Assembly (NCBI GenBank): GCA_964386005.1
Contig: CAYLSB010000011.1
Span: 1 to 64,000, forward strand
Reading direction: 5' to 3'
DNA length: 64,000 nt
DNA from: FEN-1350 sp964386005
GTDB lineage: Bacteria > Planctomycetota > Phycisphaerae > Sedimentisphaerales > Anaerohalosphaeraceae
Program-made: the position numbers and the translations under genes
Notes under the pieces: model-generated
What the model was told of the DNA's origin: nothing
Database searches by the model: none
The model's input: the letters and a program-made list of their open reading frames with translations, nothing else
Shown here: positions 52,591-62,315 of the stretch, in pieces
Layout: the number at the start of each line of letters is the position of its first letter
Position numbering within the stretch: the first letter of the stretch is position 1

Positions 52591-55500
52591 ATGAATAGGA
52601 AGCTGTGGTTGTGTTTGTCCCTGGTGGTGATGTTGTCACCGGCGGCGATGGCGATCATCGCCGGATTCAACGCCGACATCCACATGGACATTCCGGGGGC
52701 GGTCGCCAACGATTTTCACATTGAAGGCAAAATTAAATCGGGACCGGTCGGGGGTAACTGGTCGAAGCCCCCGGTTTTGGTCGGTCACATCGACGACAAG
52801 TTCACCAACTTCGTCGTTTCGATTGACCAGGATCCGACCAGCCCCGATCAAAATGAATTTCATTTTAAGGCCGACTGGTCGGGCGCCATGTACAAGTATT
52901 GCGAAATTCTGCATCTTGGATTATTTATAGATCTGGAATGTCATAATCTTGTGGTCGAACTGGTCGGCTGGTGGACCTTCAACGGCCAGCGTCTGGGGGG
53001 CCTCAACGGCGGAGCCATCCCCATCGTGGGATTCGATGTCCAGGATCAGCGCGAGCAGGGTCCCCAGCGGTTGCGCATCCTGAATGATTCACAACGGGGC
53101 GGTGGCGGCGGAGGCGGCGCGATCGGTATTCCGCTGAGAATCATGGAGATGGGCGTGGTATCGATGTCGCGCCAGGCCGCTCTGGAAATGTTCGGAGGAT
53201 CGCTGGAAAACATCTTCTCCGAACTGCGCCTCGGCGGTTTGCAGGAACAATTACCGTGGATCCCCATTGCCAATGACCGCGGCCCACTCAATCCGGAAAA
53301 CCCTCAATCGTTCCCTGCGGAAAGCTTTTTCGACATCTTCCTCGAACTGAATATGCCCGGCCAAGGCCCTCTGTTCCCCGTCGAACCGGCCCCGATACCG
53401 GAAGCGGGAATTTTCATCACTCGTATTCTGACCCAGTTTGAGAACAATGCCGGCGAACCGGATTTCCGTTATGTCTGGCACCTGCACGAGGCCCACGGTC
53501 CCGTCGAGCCGATGGGCGATCTCGGCGACGCGCCCGACAGTTCCAACAGTTTCGGCGTTCCAATGACGGCGTATCCCGTTCCGGGTCCGGGGGTGATTCC
53601 GGCCAATTTCCCGACGGTCTATGGCGCCGGATCGCCCCCGTGGGGACCGATTCACTTCCAGCCGGGGGCGGTGGCTCATTTGGGGCCGATGTTCAGCGGC
53701 GAACAGGAGGCCGATATCGGTCCGGACATGGACGGCCCCAATAACATTCTCCCTCCGCCGGATCAGGCGAATATGGATGGTTTTGATGATTGTCTGCCCG
53801 GGCCGATCCAATTGAATTGGTGTCAGCTAAATCAATTCACCTATCTGGTCAATATGATCAATCCGCAGGCGGCGCCGATGTTCGTCAACGTCTGGTTCGA
53901 CTGGAACAGCGACGGTGACTGGGACGACACGCTGCAATGTCCCGTCGGAATACCGGTTCCCGAGTGGGCGGTCCAGAATCAGCCGATTCTGTTGCCGCCC
54001 GGCTTGCATGCGGTGACGACGCCGCCATTCCGAGCCTGGTGGCTGCTTGGACCGTATGACCATCCGCTGGGGCAAGTGTGGATGCGGATTACGCTATCCG
54101 AACAGCAATGGATTCCGCCGATGCCTCCGTTCCTTCCGGGGTATGGCGGTTCCGGTCCGCAAGGCGGATATAGGTTCGGGGAGACGGAGGATTATCTGGT
54201 AGCCGTTCAGGGCGGGCCGGATTTGGATTGGGGCGACGCGCCGGATACGGCAGCGGCGCCGGGTTATCCAACGTTGGCGGTCAACAATGGTGCATTTCAT
54301 ATCATGTCCAATCTGCGAATGGGGATCAACATCGACGCCGAACCGGACGGCCAGCCGAATGGCGCCGCAACCGGCGACGATCTCGGCGGCATCGATGACG
54401 AAGACGGCGTGGGCACTGGTACGCTGGCCGCGGGATTTCCGGCCGTTATCCCCGTAGCCACCAACGGGGCCGGGTTCTTGCAAGCGTGGATCGACTTCAA
54501 CAGCAACAACAGTTGGGGCGATCCGGGTGAGCAGATCGCTTCCGATTTGGTCATTCCCGGTCCCGGAGCGCATCTGGTCAACTTCACGGTCCCGGCCAAC
54601 GCCGTCGGAAAGAAGTATGCGCGGTTCCGATTCAGCACGCAGCGGGGTCTGCCGTTCTGGGGCATGGCGATGGACGGCGAAGTGGAAGATTATCTCCTCG
54701 AAATCATCAAACCCGCGATCGAGGTCGACCTCTATAACGATGTTTCCGGCGAAGTCGAGCTGACCCGTCCTGACGGGACGGTCCAACCGATCCCGATCAG
54801 CGGATCGGCCACGACGAATGTGTATTTCGAAGGAATCAGTCAGGGTGACGCTCTCGACGACGACGGGGATGCTCTTGACGAGGTCAAGACCGAAATGGTC
54901 GCCCTGAATCTTTCGGGGTCTTCTCCAATGGGGCCGTTCACCATCAAGCTCGATACCACAATGGTTTCCGCCGGTGAAATGGAAGAAACGGCCAACACCA
55001 CCGTCGGTCGTCTCGATGTGCCGCCGTTTGCCGGTACGGGGACCATCGATAGTTTCTTTGATATTTATGTCGACATTGATGTAAATGGAACCAAGATGAC
55101 CCCGGCCAATCCGCTGCGCGTTCGCGGGAATTTGACACACAAACCTGCGGCGCCATGCGATCTTCTCATAGGACAGAACACCGTACCCTTGCTGGATCCC
55201 ACGGGACAGCCGACGGGATTTCTCATCAAGTTGTCCGAACTGACGCTGGTTCGCTGCCGGATGGACTGGGGCGATGCGCCCGACTCGGCCGCGATCATCG
55301 GATATCCAACGTTGGCGATCAACAATGGCGCCAGACATGAAATCGATCCGGCCGTCTTCCTGGGCAACCTGATCGATCCGGAGCGCAACGGCCAGCCGAA
55401 TGCCAACGCCACCGGCGATGACCTGGCCAAGCTGGACGATGAGGACGGCGTCAAGTTTCTGACCTGGCCTCTGGTTCCGGGCAAGTGGGCCAAGATCGAA

Positions 55501-56565
55501 GTCAAGGCCTCGGTGGCCGGCCTATTGTATGGTTGGTTTGATTTCAACGCCGACGGATCCTGGGCGCAGCCGGGTGATCAGGTCTTCAACGCCAAGCCGC
55601 TGGTTGCGGGGATTCAGACGCTGCCCTTCTTTGTACCGATCACGGCCAAGCCGAACAGCGCAAGCTTCGCGCGATTCCGTTTCACGCGAAGTACCGTGGC
55701 TCTTCGCTATGACGGGTACGCGGAAAACGGCGAAGTGGAAGATTACCAGATCATGATCGGCGAGAATTGCGGCATCAAATGGGTCCAGAGACCGGATCTT
55801 ACGCCGAACGGCATCGACATTCGGGTGGATAACAGCGACGGCGTCATGCGAACTCTGGCCGATGATTTCCTGTGCACCAGCGTCGATAAGATTACCGACG
55901 TTCATCTGTGGGGATCCAAACTCAAGGACAGACCCATCGGCAAACCGCCCATGATCAGGAAAATCCACCTGAGCATCCACAGCGATGATCCGGTCGGGCC
56001 GGGCGGAACCGATCCGCAGAATGAGTGGTCCAAGCCGGATAAACTGCTGTGGGAGATGGATTTCTTCGAAGGCGATTTCACGATGGCCCTTGCGGCCGAC
56101 GTCGAAGACGGCGAGTACTGGTGGGATCCCGCCCGTGAAGTTCTGATCCCGGGCGGAGACACCGAAGTCTGGCGGATCGATATCAAGATCCATCCGGAGA
56201 AGGCCTTCCTGCAGGAAGGATCGAAGGAAAAGCCCATCGTGTACTGGCTGGATGTGAGAGCGGAGATGGTCGAGGATCCGACGGGAGAGCCGTACACCTT
56301 CGGCTGGAAGACCCGAAGATGGCCGGATCACTTTAACGACGACGCCGTGATCGCCCTGGGCAGCGAGTTGCCGATGTTCTGGCACGAACTGCGCTATCCA
56401 CCGCAACATCCGTATTTCCAGAGCGACTCTAACAGCATTGACATGGCGTTCGCGATCACCGCCCGGGAATTCTGTTGCGGCTCGGCGGATTTGAATTGCG
56501 ACGGCGTGGTGGATCTGCTCGACTTTGCCCTCTTCGCGTCGCAGTGGCTGCAGGTCGCTCCCTGA
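52591..56565 (+). CDS. Giant secreted GEVED-domain protein with dockerin-like C-terminus
   Basis: 1324 aa from the ATG at 52591, preceded by GGAGGT and followed by a signal peptide (LCLSLVVMLSPAAMA). After a unique N-terminal part come three modules, each beginning LGDAPDS, LDWGDAPDT or MDWGDAPDS and closing with a GEVED box (FGETEDYLV, DGEVEDYLLE, NGEVEDYQIM). Asp-rich loops (DDEDGV) suggest calcium binding. A domain near residues 1065-1270 resembles DUF7901. The end carries ADLNCDGVVDLLDFALFASQ, a dockerin-type repeat. Probably a surface or matrix protein. Confidence 0.85.
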   Translation: MNRKLWLCLSLVVMLSPAAMAIIAGFNADIHMDIPGAVANDFHIEGKIKSGPVGGNWSKPPVLVGHIDDKFTNFVVSIDQDPTSPDQNEFHFKADWSGAMYKYCEILHLGLFIDLECHNLVVELVGWWTFNGQRLGGLNGGAIPIVGFDVQDQREQGPQRLRILNDSQRGGGGGGGAIGIPLRIMEMGVVSMSRQAALEMFGGSLENIFSELRLGGLQEQLPWIPIANDRGPLNPENPQSFPAESFFDIFLELNMPGQGPLFPVEPAPIPEAGIFITRILTQFENNAGEPDFRYVWHLHEAHGPVEPMGDLGDAPDSSNSFGVPMTAYPVPGPGVIPANFPTVYGAGSPPWGPIHFQPGAVAHLGPMFSGEQEADIGPDMDGPNNILPPPDQANMDGFDDCLPGPIQLNWCQLNQFTYLVNMINPQAAPMFVNVWFDWNSDGDWDDTLQCPVGIPVPEWAVQNQPILLPPGLHAVTTPPFRAWWLLGPYDHPLGQVWMRITLSEQQWIPPMPPFLPGYGGSGPQGGYRFGETEDYLVAVQGGPDLDWGDAPDTAAAPGYPTLAVNNGAFHIMSNLRMGINIDAEPDGQPNGAATGDDLGGIDDEDGVGTGTLAAGFPAVIPVATNGAGFLQAWIDFNSNNSWGDPGEQIASDLVIPGPGAHLVNFTVPANAVGKKYARFRFSTQRGLPFWGMAMDGEVEDYLLEIIKPAIEVDLYNDVSGEVELTRPDGTVQPIPISGSATTNVYFEGISQGDALDDDGDALDEVKTEMVALNLSGSSPMGPFTIKLDTTMVSAGEMEETANTTVGRLDVPPFAGTGTIDSFFDIYVDIDVNGTKMTPANPLRVRGNLTHKPAAPCDLLIGQNTVPLLDPTGQPTGFLIKLSELTLVRCRMDWGDAPDSAAIIGYPTLAINNGARHEIDPAVFLGNLIDPERNGQPNANATGDDLAKLDDEDGVKFLTWPLVPGKWAKIEVKASVAGLLYGWFDFNADGSWAQPGDQVFNAKPLVAGIQTLPFFVPITAKPNSASFARFRFTRSTVALRYDGYAENGEVEDYQIMIGENCGIKWVQRPDLTPNGIDIRVDNSDGVMRTLADDFLCTSVDKITDVHLWGSKLKDRPIGKPPMIRKIHLSIHSDDPVGPGGTDPQNEWSKPDKLLWEMDFFEGDFTMALAADVEDGEYWWDPAREVLIPGGDTEVWRIDIKIHPEKAFLQEGSKEKPIVYWLDVRAEMVEDPTGEPYTFGWKTRRWPDHFNDDAVIALGSELPMFWHELRYPPQHPYFQSDSNSIDMAFAITAREFCCGSADLNCDGVVDLLDFALFASQWLQVAP

Positions 56566-56636
56566 GGCGCGGGATTCGGAGTCTGAACGCGGAATAAAAT
56601 AGGTATTTTGGATTATGAATATTATGTATGATGGGT

Positions 56637-56666
56637 GGGGGCACGGTTTTTCACGGCCGTGCCCCC
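56637..56666 (+). terminator. Perfect 10-bp hairpin after the GEVED gene
   Basis: GGGGGCACGG (56637-56646) and CCGTGCCCCC (56657-56666) pair fully around a T-rich loop. There is no T tail, so it may be a mobile palindrome of the family seen at 35121. The rest of the 307-nt gap to 56873 shows nothing else. Confidence 0.55.
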
Positions 56667-56872
56667 GCCTTCGTTGATTCGATATCGTCGGCAACCAAGC
56701 ATCGGAACGGGAGATCGACTCCGGGGAAACCGGATAGCCACCCAGTCGAGATTCACGCCGGATGAGACCGGCGGGAAAATGAAGGAAGATCATTTGACTT
56801 GGAAATGGAATCGGTCGAGATCATCACGGCCGATTGAGAATGGACGCAGTAACATTACGAAAGGAGATGTGT

Positions 56873-59845
56873 ATGAACACGCGATGGATGATGAAAGGAA
56901 TGTTCTTTTTATTGTTGGCGGGGATGGTATCGGCCGTAACGCGGACGGTCGATGACGATGGAGGGGCCGATTTTATGACGATTCAGCCGGCGATCAACGC
57001 TTCATCGGCCGGGGATACGGTGTATGTCATGCCGGGAACCTACAATGGGCCGATCGTGATGAAGGGCGGCGTCAATCTGCTGGGATACGGACCGCATGTG
57101 ACAACCATCACCGGAAACAACACGACCCATCACGTTGTCAGCTTCGACAGCCCGATCGCGACGATCCTGTCGGGATTTCGGATCATCAACTCGCGAAAAT
57201 CGGGAGCGGGATTGAGCTGGGACTGGGGCGGCGTATATATTGAAAGCGGCCCCCTGACCGTTCGGAATAACATTATCGAGCAAAACCACGCCGGAATTGC
57301 CGTTTTGGACGGGAATCCCAACCTGATCAACAACACGATCGTGAACAACACCAACGGCGTGATTTTTGCCGGCCCTTCGGGGCACTATACACCGACGTAC
57401 ATTGTCGCATTTATCTACTATAAGGACGATTCGGAGGCCAAGGACTACGCACGGCTCTTGAAGGGAACGGGAATATCGCTGAGCGCCATACCCATGGCCG
57501 AATTGCCGGATATTTCGCTGTCTCCTTTCCGAGTGCTCCTTATCGGTCGGGATACCGGCGCCCACGGGGAATGGGGCACGGCGGCGATGGTTTCGAATAT
57601 CCAGAAATCCGGCGTCCCCGTTCTCGGACTCGGCGAGGGCGGCGCTTCGCTCTTTGAGCAGATGGGGTTGTCCATCAATTGGGGCCATGCCTGGTACGCG
57701 AACAACGCGGGGATTTATGTCATGGATCTTGACCACAGGATTTTCATGACGCCCAATGACATCCCGATACCCAAGAGCCGCCAGTTACAACTCTATGAAC
57801 GGCCCGTCTCCGTTCTGGAAGAGAATGGTCCATCCCTGTCGCGCGCGGCGATTCGGCTGGGTCGTTCGCCGGAGGATAACGACCACTACTCTCTGGTTCA
57901 GGAGCAGAAATGCATGATCTGGGGATTTGAGGGTTCCCCGGCGATGCTCACCCGGACGGGAGCGGACTTGTTCGTCAATGTGATCGCCCATCTGGGAAGT
58001 CGGTGTTATCCGAATCTTCCGGATCCGGTGATTCAGGCGACGGGCTCGGAACCGGGCACTCCGGGATACACGCGGTATATGTTCCGCGTGACGAATTGGT
58101 ATGCGTATCCGGATGAAATCTTTGAAGCGGCTCCTGACCTTCCGCCGTGCGGTCTCAATGAAAATGCATCGCGAACGTGGGTGGATATCTTCAACGCCGT
58201 GAATCATGAACGGGTGTATGGATTCTGCGCGCTCGACGAGGCGCACGATCTTCATGATCGCTTATCCGTGTCTTTTCCGACAGGCGAGACCCCTCCGCCG
58301 GTATATATCAAACTGATCGATCGCCGGTGCGACACGACACTCACCTCCAACGCGATCTCCCTGCGGGACGAGGCGTACTTCACCCATACGATCCTGAACA
58401 ACATCATCGCCAGCAACACCACCGGAATCTTCTACTATAACTTCCAAAACGACGGACAGATCCTGTATAACGATGTCTGGAACAACTCCTTCCGTAACTA
58501 TCACAACAATACGGGCGGGGCGACCTTCGTGCCGTATCCCGGCACGGGCGAAATCTCGGCCGATCCTTTGTTTGCCGACGCGGTGTATCGGCTGACAAAT
58601 GAAAGTCCGTGCAAAGACACGGGCCATCCATCCGTCATCTACAAAGATCCCGACGAAAGCCGCAATGACATGGGCGCCTACGGCGGACCTTTATCCACCG
58701 GACAGGGCGAGCATTCCGGCAGCGGATTTATCTTCACGACAGTCGGCAATATCCCGACTTCGGAAATCGTGCAGAATATTGCAATGCCCACTCTCGGCCT
58801 GGCGGATGTCGATGCGACCACGGCCGGGGCCCTGGGAATCCATGCCTATCGTGATGCGCCTTTCGGTTCCAGTTTATACATCCGCGGCCTGTTTGGCGAT
58901 GTGGATATCGCCAATGGCGTACGCTACTATCAAATCCTTCTGGGTGCATGGGATGGCGATACTCCCCCCGACGAGGATACCGGATATACGGCCCTGACGG
59001 ACGCGCTGTACAAAGTGAAATACACTCCCCTCGGCGATGGAACCGTGAAGACGGAACTGGTGAATCTTGGAGCCAAGACGATTAAGGGTGTTCCGAATTG
59101 TTATGAGCTTACCTATAACGGCTGGTGGTCGAATCTGGACCTGCGAGTCATTTGGAATACGACGGTTGTTCCCAATGGCAAGTACACGCTCAAGTGCCGG
59201 GCGTATCGCGATCATCCGATATTTCCGGGGTTTTTGCAGCCGTATTTTCCGATGCCCAACGACCTGGATCATCTGACGCTGATGGTAAATAACACCTACT
59301 GCACGGCAACGATCAACAAGGTGATGTATGATCCTTCGAATCCGAATTATATCCCCGCGGAAGACGGCGAGATTCCGGAATGCGGGATGATCGACCTGAT
59401 GAGCAACACCGAAAATCTTCGATTCAACATTACGGCCCATCATCCGGACGGGTATATGCGATATTGGATATTGGATGCCCTGTATGGCAAGAATCAGTAC
59501 GCCGGCGTCATCGCCCAGTCGAGCTATCCGGGTGTGGTTCCGCCGAACAACTGGCCGGGCGTGGTGAATACCGAGTTCGATTCCGAGGACGGTTCTCTGG
59601 TTCCGTGGCAGAATTGCGCGTATCAATTCCGCCTGCGGGCGTACAGCCGGATCACCAACGGTTTCGATTATTTCTATTCAGAGCCCTACGCCGATTCGTT
59701 CAGCGACCACTACTATATCAAGGTCGGCGATTGCGCGTGGTGTAACGGCGCGGACATCAATCGCAGCGGTAAAGTCGATCTGGCGGACTTCGCGCGTCTG
59801 GCGGCGGAGTGGCTGCGGGAGTGCGGGCCGGTCTGCGAATTCTGA
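56873..59845 (+). CDS. Secreted right-handed beta-helix protein with an inserted amidotransferase-like domain
   Basis: 990 aa from the ATG at 56873 (AAAGGAG six nt before; signal peptide GMFFLLLAGMVSA). Residues about 25-170 are beta-helix turns (DFMTIQPAINASSAGDTVYV, NNTIVNNTNGVIFAG). Residues about 172-375 form an unrelated alpha/beta domain (YIVAFIYYKDDSEAKDYARL, VLLIGRDTGAHGEWG, GVPVLGLGEGGASLFEQ) like ThuA or class I amidotransferase folds. Helix turns resume near residue 490 (HTILNNIIASNTTGIFYYN). The end holds ADINRSGKVDLADFARLAAE, dockerin-like. Possibly binds or cleaves polysaccharide. Confidence 0.78.
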   Translation: MNTRWMMKGMFFLLLAGMVSAVTRTVDDDGGADFMTIQPAINASSAGDTVYVMPGTYNGPIVMKGGVNLLGYGPHVTTITGNNTTHHVVSFDSPIATILSGFRIINSRKSGAGLSWDWGGVYIESGPLTVRNNIIEQNHAGIAVLDGNPNLINNTIVNNTNGVIFAGPSGHYTPTYIVAFIYYKDDSEAKDYARLLKGTGISLSAIPMAELPDISLSPFRVLLIGRDTGAHGEWGTAAMVSNIQKSGVPVLGLGEGGASLFEQMGLSINWGHAWYANNAGIYVMDLDHRIFMTPNDIPIPKSRQLQLYERPVSVLEENGPSLSRAAIRLGRSPEDNDHYSLVQEQKCMIWGFEGSPAMLTRTGADLFVNVIAHLGSRCYPNLPDPVIQATGSEPGTPGYTRYMFRVTNWYAYPDEIFEAAPDLPPCGLNENASRTWVDIFNAVNHERVYGFCALDEAHDLHDRLSVSFPTGETPPPVYIKLIDRRCDTTLTSNAISLRDEAYFTHTILNNIIASNTTGIFYYNFQNDGQILYNDVWNNSFRNYHNNTGGATFVPYPGTGEISADPLFADAVYRLTNESPCKDTGHPSVIYKDPDESRNDMGAYGGPLSTGQGEHSGSGFIFTTVGNIPTSEIVQNIAMPTLGLADVDATTAGALGIHAYRDAPFGSSLYIRGLFGDVDIANGVRYYQILLGAWDGDTPPDEDTGYTALTDALYKVKYTPLGDGTVKTELVNLGAKTIKGVPNCYELTYNGWWSNLDLRVIWNTTVVPNGKYTLKCRAYRDHPIFPGFLQPYFPMPNDLDHLTLMVNNTYCTATINKVMYDPSNPNYIPAEDGEIPECGMIDLMSNTENLRFNITAHHPDGYMRYWILDALYGKNQYAGVIAQSSYPGVVPPNNWPGVVNTEFDSEDGSLVPWQNCAYQFRLRAYSRITNGFDYFYSEPYADSFSDHYYIKVGDCAWCNGADINRSGKVDLADFARLAAEWLRECGPVCEF

Positions 59846-59995
59846 GTATGTATCATCGCTCCGCGGAGGCCCGAGGTCTCCGCGGAGCGTTTTCGATAGA
59901 GAGAGGAGAAATGTCCTGCAGGACACCCTCCGAATGTATCAAAGGGCCGCCGTTCGGAGGGCGCATCGTTTCGGCCCAATAGGAAAGGGAGACGT

Positions 59996-60553
59996 ATGAA
60001 AAAGTTTATTGTATTTGGATGCCTCTGTGTGATCGCCACAGGGGCGATGGTCAACGGCGCGTGGACGTGGTATTATTATAATGGCCACCAGTATGCGTTG
60101 ACCAATGGAACCGGTGATTGGTGGACGACGGAAGCCGAAGCCGTTTCCGCCGGCGGGCATTTGGTTACGATGGATGATGCGGCCGAGAACGGGTGGGTCT
60201 ATTCCACGTTTTCCGCATCGTTAGGAACGTACGGCGCCTGGATCGGCCTGTACCAGCCCGATACATCCAATGAACCGGCCGGCGGCTGGGCCTGGATCTC
60301 CGGAGACCCGCTGAATTACCTGAACTGGACGGGCGGAGAACCGAACAACAGCGCGCCCAGCGAGGAGTACGCTCAAGTCGGGTATCCCGCCACGGACGGT
60401 ACCTGGAATGACTGGGGACCTCAGCGGCCGGATTATCCGTGTAACGGCATTCCGGGGATTATTGAGGTTGTGGTTCCGGCGCCGGGGGCGTTGCTTCTCG
60501 GCAGTCTTGGGCTGGGTCTCGTCGGCTGGCTCCGGCGACGCAATGCGATCTGA
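59996..60553 (+). CDS. C-type lectin domain protein with PEP-CTERM anchor
   Basis: 185 aa. Signal peptide (FGCLCVIATGAMVNG), then a C-type lectin-like fold: TTEAEAVSAGGHLVTMDDAA, WIGLYQPD, GWAWISGDPLNYLNW and GGEPNN with EYAQVG, the WIGL and calcium-site EPN motifs. The C-terminus has VVPAPGALLLGSLGLGL then WLRRRNA, a PEP-CTERM sorting signal. It should be processed by an exosortase, absent from the window. The EPN triplet suggests mannose-type sugar binding. Confidence 0.88.
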   Translation: MKKFIVFGCLCVIATGAMVNGAWTWYYYNGHQYALTNGTGDWWTTEAEAVSAGGHLVTMDDAAENGWVYSTFSASLGTYGAWIGLYQPDTSNEPAGGWAWISGDPLNYLNWTGGEPNNSAPSEEYAQVGYPATDGTWNDWGPQRPDYPCNGIPGIIEVVVPAPGALLLGSLGLGLVGWLRRRNAI

Positions 60554-60586
60554 TCACGATTCGCCCGTTACCGGTAAGTGACTATG

Positions 60587-60621
60587 AAGACGGGGATGGA
60601 CCCAAGGTTCATCCCCGTCTT
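60587..60621 (+). terminator. Perfect 12-bp terminator hairpin after the lectin gene
   Basis: AAGACGGGGATG (60587-60598) pairs with CATCCCCGTCTT (60610-60621), loop of 11 nt. It lies 34 nt past the lectin stop and can work in either direction since the stem has A/T ends. Confidence 0.75.
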
Positions 60622-60737
60622 ATGCGCAGGCAACAAACCGCGTCGAACCAATCGGAATGAAAATCCAAATCGGCAATTGAAAAACCCCCTCCTTCCGGGT
60701 TAGACTATGGCCGCGCGGTTCTCGGAGAGAAAATGGA

Positions 60738-61718
60738 ATGATCCAGACAACCATCCTCACCATCGGGATTAGCCCAAGCTGGGATATCGCCTGCTTTGCG
60801 CGAGATATCCGGTGGGGCCGTCATCAGAGGATCGATCATCAGACCCTGATCCCGGCCGGCAAGGCGCTCAACGTATCGCGGGCGCTGGCGACCCTCGGAA
60901 GGTCCTCCATCGCCGCAGGGTTGTGGGGAAAAAGCGATATTGTGCAGGCAAAAGAACTTTTATCGAAGATCTCGCTGATTCGTCCCCGGTTCACGGCCGT
61001 TCCCGGTCAGACGCGATATAACATCACCCTCGTGAATACCCGGCGCCATGACGAGATGCATCTGCGTTGCCCGAATTCATTGGCCGCGCAGCGATCGATG
61101 AACCTCCTGTATGACGATCTTGCCGATCGGGTTCATTCTCGCTGCGTCTGTGTTTTTTGCGGCGCGATTCCTGACGAAGCCATCGAAGCGAGCATCCGGA
61201 TGATTCGGCTTTGTCGTCGTCGCGGTGCGAGGGTGGTTGTCGATACGTCCTCGCCGGCGTTGAAAGCCATCGTGGAGGAAGGCGGTTTATGGCTGATCAA
61301 GCCGAATGTGGAGGAATTGTCGGAGTTGGTCGGCGGATCCGTCGCCAATACCCATTGCGAAATTCTCAAAGCCGCGCGGCAGTGTACGGATAAGGCCGAA
61401 ACGGTTCTTGTCAGTCGTGGGAAACGCGGAGCGATGGCAATCTCATCGTCAACGGCCTACGCCGGGGAAATCCATGAAAAACGCAAGGCCTTTCATACGG
61501 TTGGATGCGGGGATTATCTTCTGGCGGGATTTGTCAACGGTATGACAGACACGGAGATCTCTTCCCGCAACCCAAAGCGGAGCCGTATGGATCATCCAAT
61601 GTGCGGGGCCCTGATTGACGGGATTCGTCTTGCCACACTACGGGCGTGGAAGGGAGACTTTGTAAAATCCGAATGGAAAAATGCCGATAGTATTCCGGTG
61701 GCTATACGAAAACTTTAA
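60738..61718 (+). CDS. PfkB-family sugar kinase (1-phosphofructokinase-like)
   Basis: 326 aa. N-terminal substrate block PAGKALNVSRALATLGRSS, then AGLWGKSD. The C-terminal signature reads HTVGCGDYLLAGFVNG, with the catalytic Asp in GCGD (usually GAGD). VDTSSPALKAIVEEG and LIKPNVEELSELVGG match the tagatose-6-phosphate/1-phosphofructokinase branch. It would phosphorylate a sugar phosphate with ATP. GGAGAG precedes the start. The end overlaps the longer form of the MgtC-like gene. Confidence 0.85.
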   Translation: MIQTTILTIGISPSWDIACFARDIRWGRHQRIDHQTLIPAGKALNVSRALATLGRSSIAAGLWGKSDIVQAKELLSKISLIRPRFTAVPGQTRYNITLVNTRRHDEMHLRCPNSLAAQRSMNLLYDDLADRVHSRCVCVFCGAIPDEAIEASIRMIRLCRRRGARVVVDTSSPALKAIVEEGGLWLIKPNVEELSELVGGSVANTHCEILKAARQCTDKAETVLVSRGKRGAMAISSSTAYAGEIHEKRKAFHTVGCGDYLLAGFVNGMTDTEISSRNPKRSRMDHPMCGALIDGIRLATLRAWKGDFVKSEWKNADSIPVAIRKL

Positions 61719-61752
61719 CCGCCAAAAGGGCATACGGCCGATAATAACGGAT

Positions 61753-62271
61753 ATGCAGGTACTCGCAGACATATCGAATTTGCCCGGGATCACCGGCGAT
61801 GAGTTTCTTTCCCTGGTCGTCGCGGTCGGCCTGGGCGGAATTATTGGATTCGAGCGGGAATGGAATGGAAAACCCGCCGGTCTTCGAACCAATATCCTGA
61901 TCTGTCTGGGGGCCACGTTGCTGACCATGGTCGGCAGGCGACTGGCTCCGGATACGGATGGCGCTACCCGCGTCGTGCAGGGGATCGTGACCGGCATCGG
62001 TTTTCTTGGCGCCGGCGCGATTATTCAGGCGGGCGACGGAATCCACGGGCGTACCACGGCGGCGAGTATCTGGCTGGTAACCAGCATCGGCGTGGCGTGC
62101 GGGGCGGGATTGTATGTGTTGGCCGCGCTGGTTACCGCGATGATGTTGCTGACTTTGCTTGGATTGTTGCCGATCACACGAGGTATCCGAAAACGTCGTG
62201 ACCGCATCCTGCGGGAGACGGGCAACGGACGGGCGAACGGCATATCCAAAACCATCGAACCATCTCAATGA
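61753..62271 (+). CDS. MgtC/SapB-family membrane protein
   Basis: 172 aa from the ATG at 61753. A start at 61681 would lie inside the kinase gene and add 24 polar residues; no strong ribosome-binding site decides it. Four or five membrane segments hold VGLGGIIGFEREWNGKPAGL, LRTNILICLGATLLT and GFLGAGAIIQ, the core MgtC family blocks. These proteins affect magnesium or membrane potential homeostasis. The basic C-terminal tail is cytoplasmic. It is tightly linked with the kinase. Confidence 0.85.
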   Translation: MQVLADISNLPGITGDEFLSLVVAVGLGGIIGFEREWNGKPAGLRTNILICLGATLLTMVGRRLAPDTDGATRVVQGIVTGIGFLGAGAIIQAGDGIHGRTTAASIWLVTSIGVACGAGLYVLAALVTAMMLLTLLGLLPITRGIRKRRDRILRETGNGRANGISKTIEPSQ

Positions 62272-62315
62272 GGATTCCCGGATGAATTCCCAGGCCCATC
62301 ACGGACGACAGGCCC

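Noticed and set aside
54094..56793. Two long minus-strand frames (414 and 423 codons)
   Set aside because: Both are antisense to the GEVED gene; Arg/Asp/Ile-rich mirror composition and no start signals.
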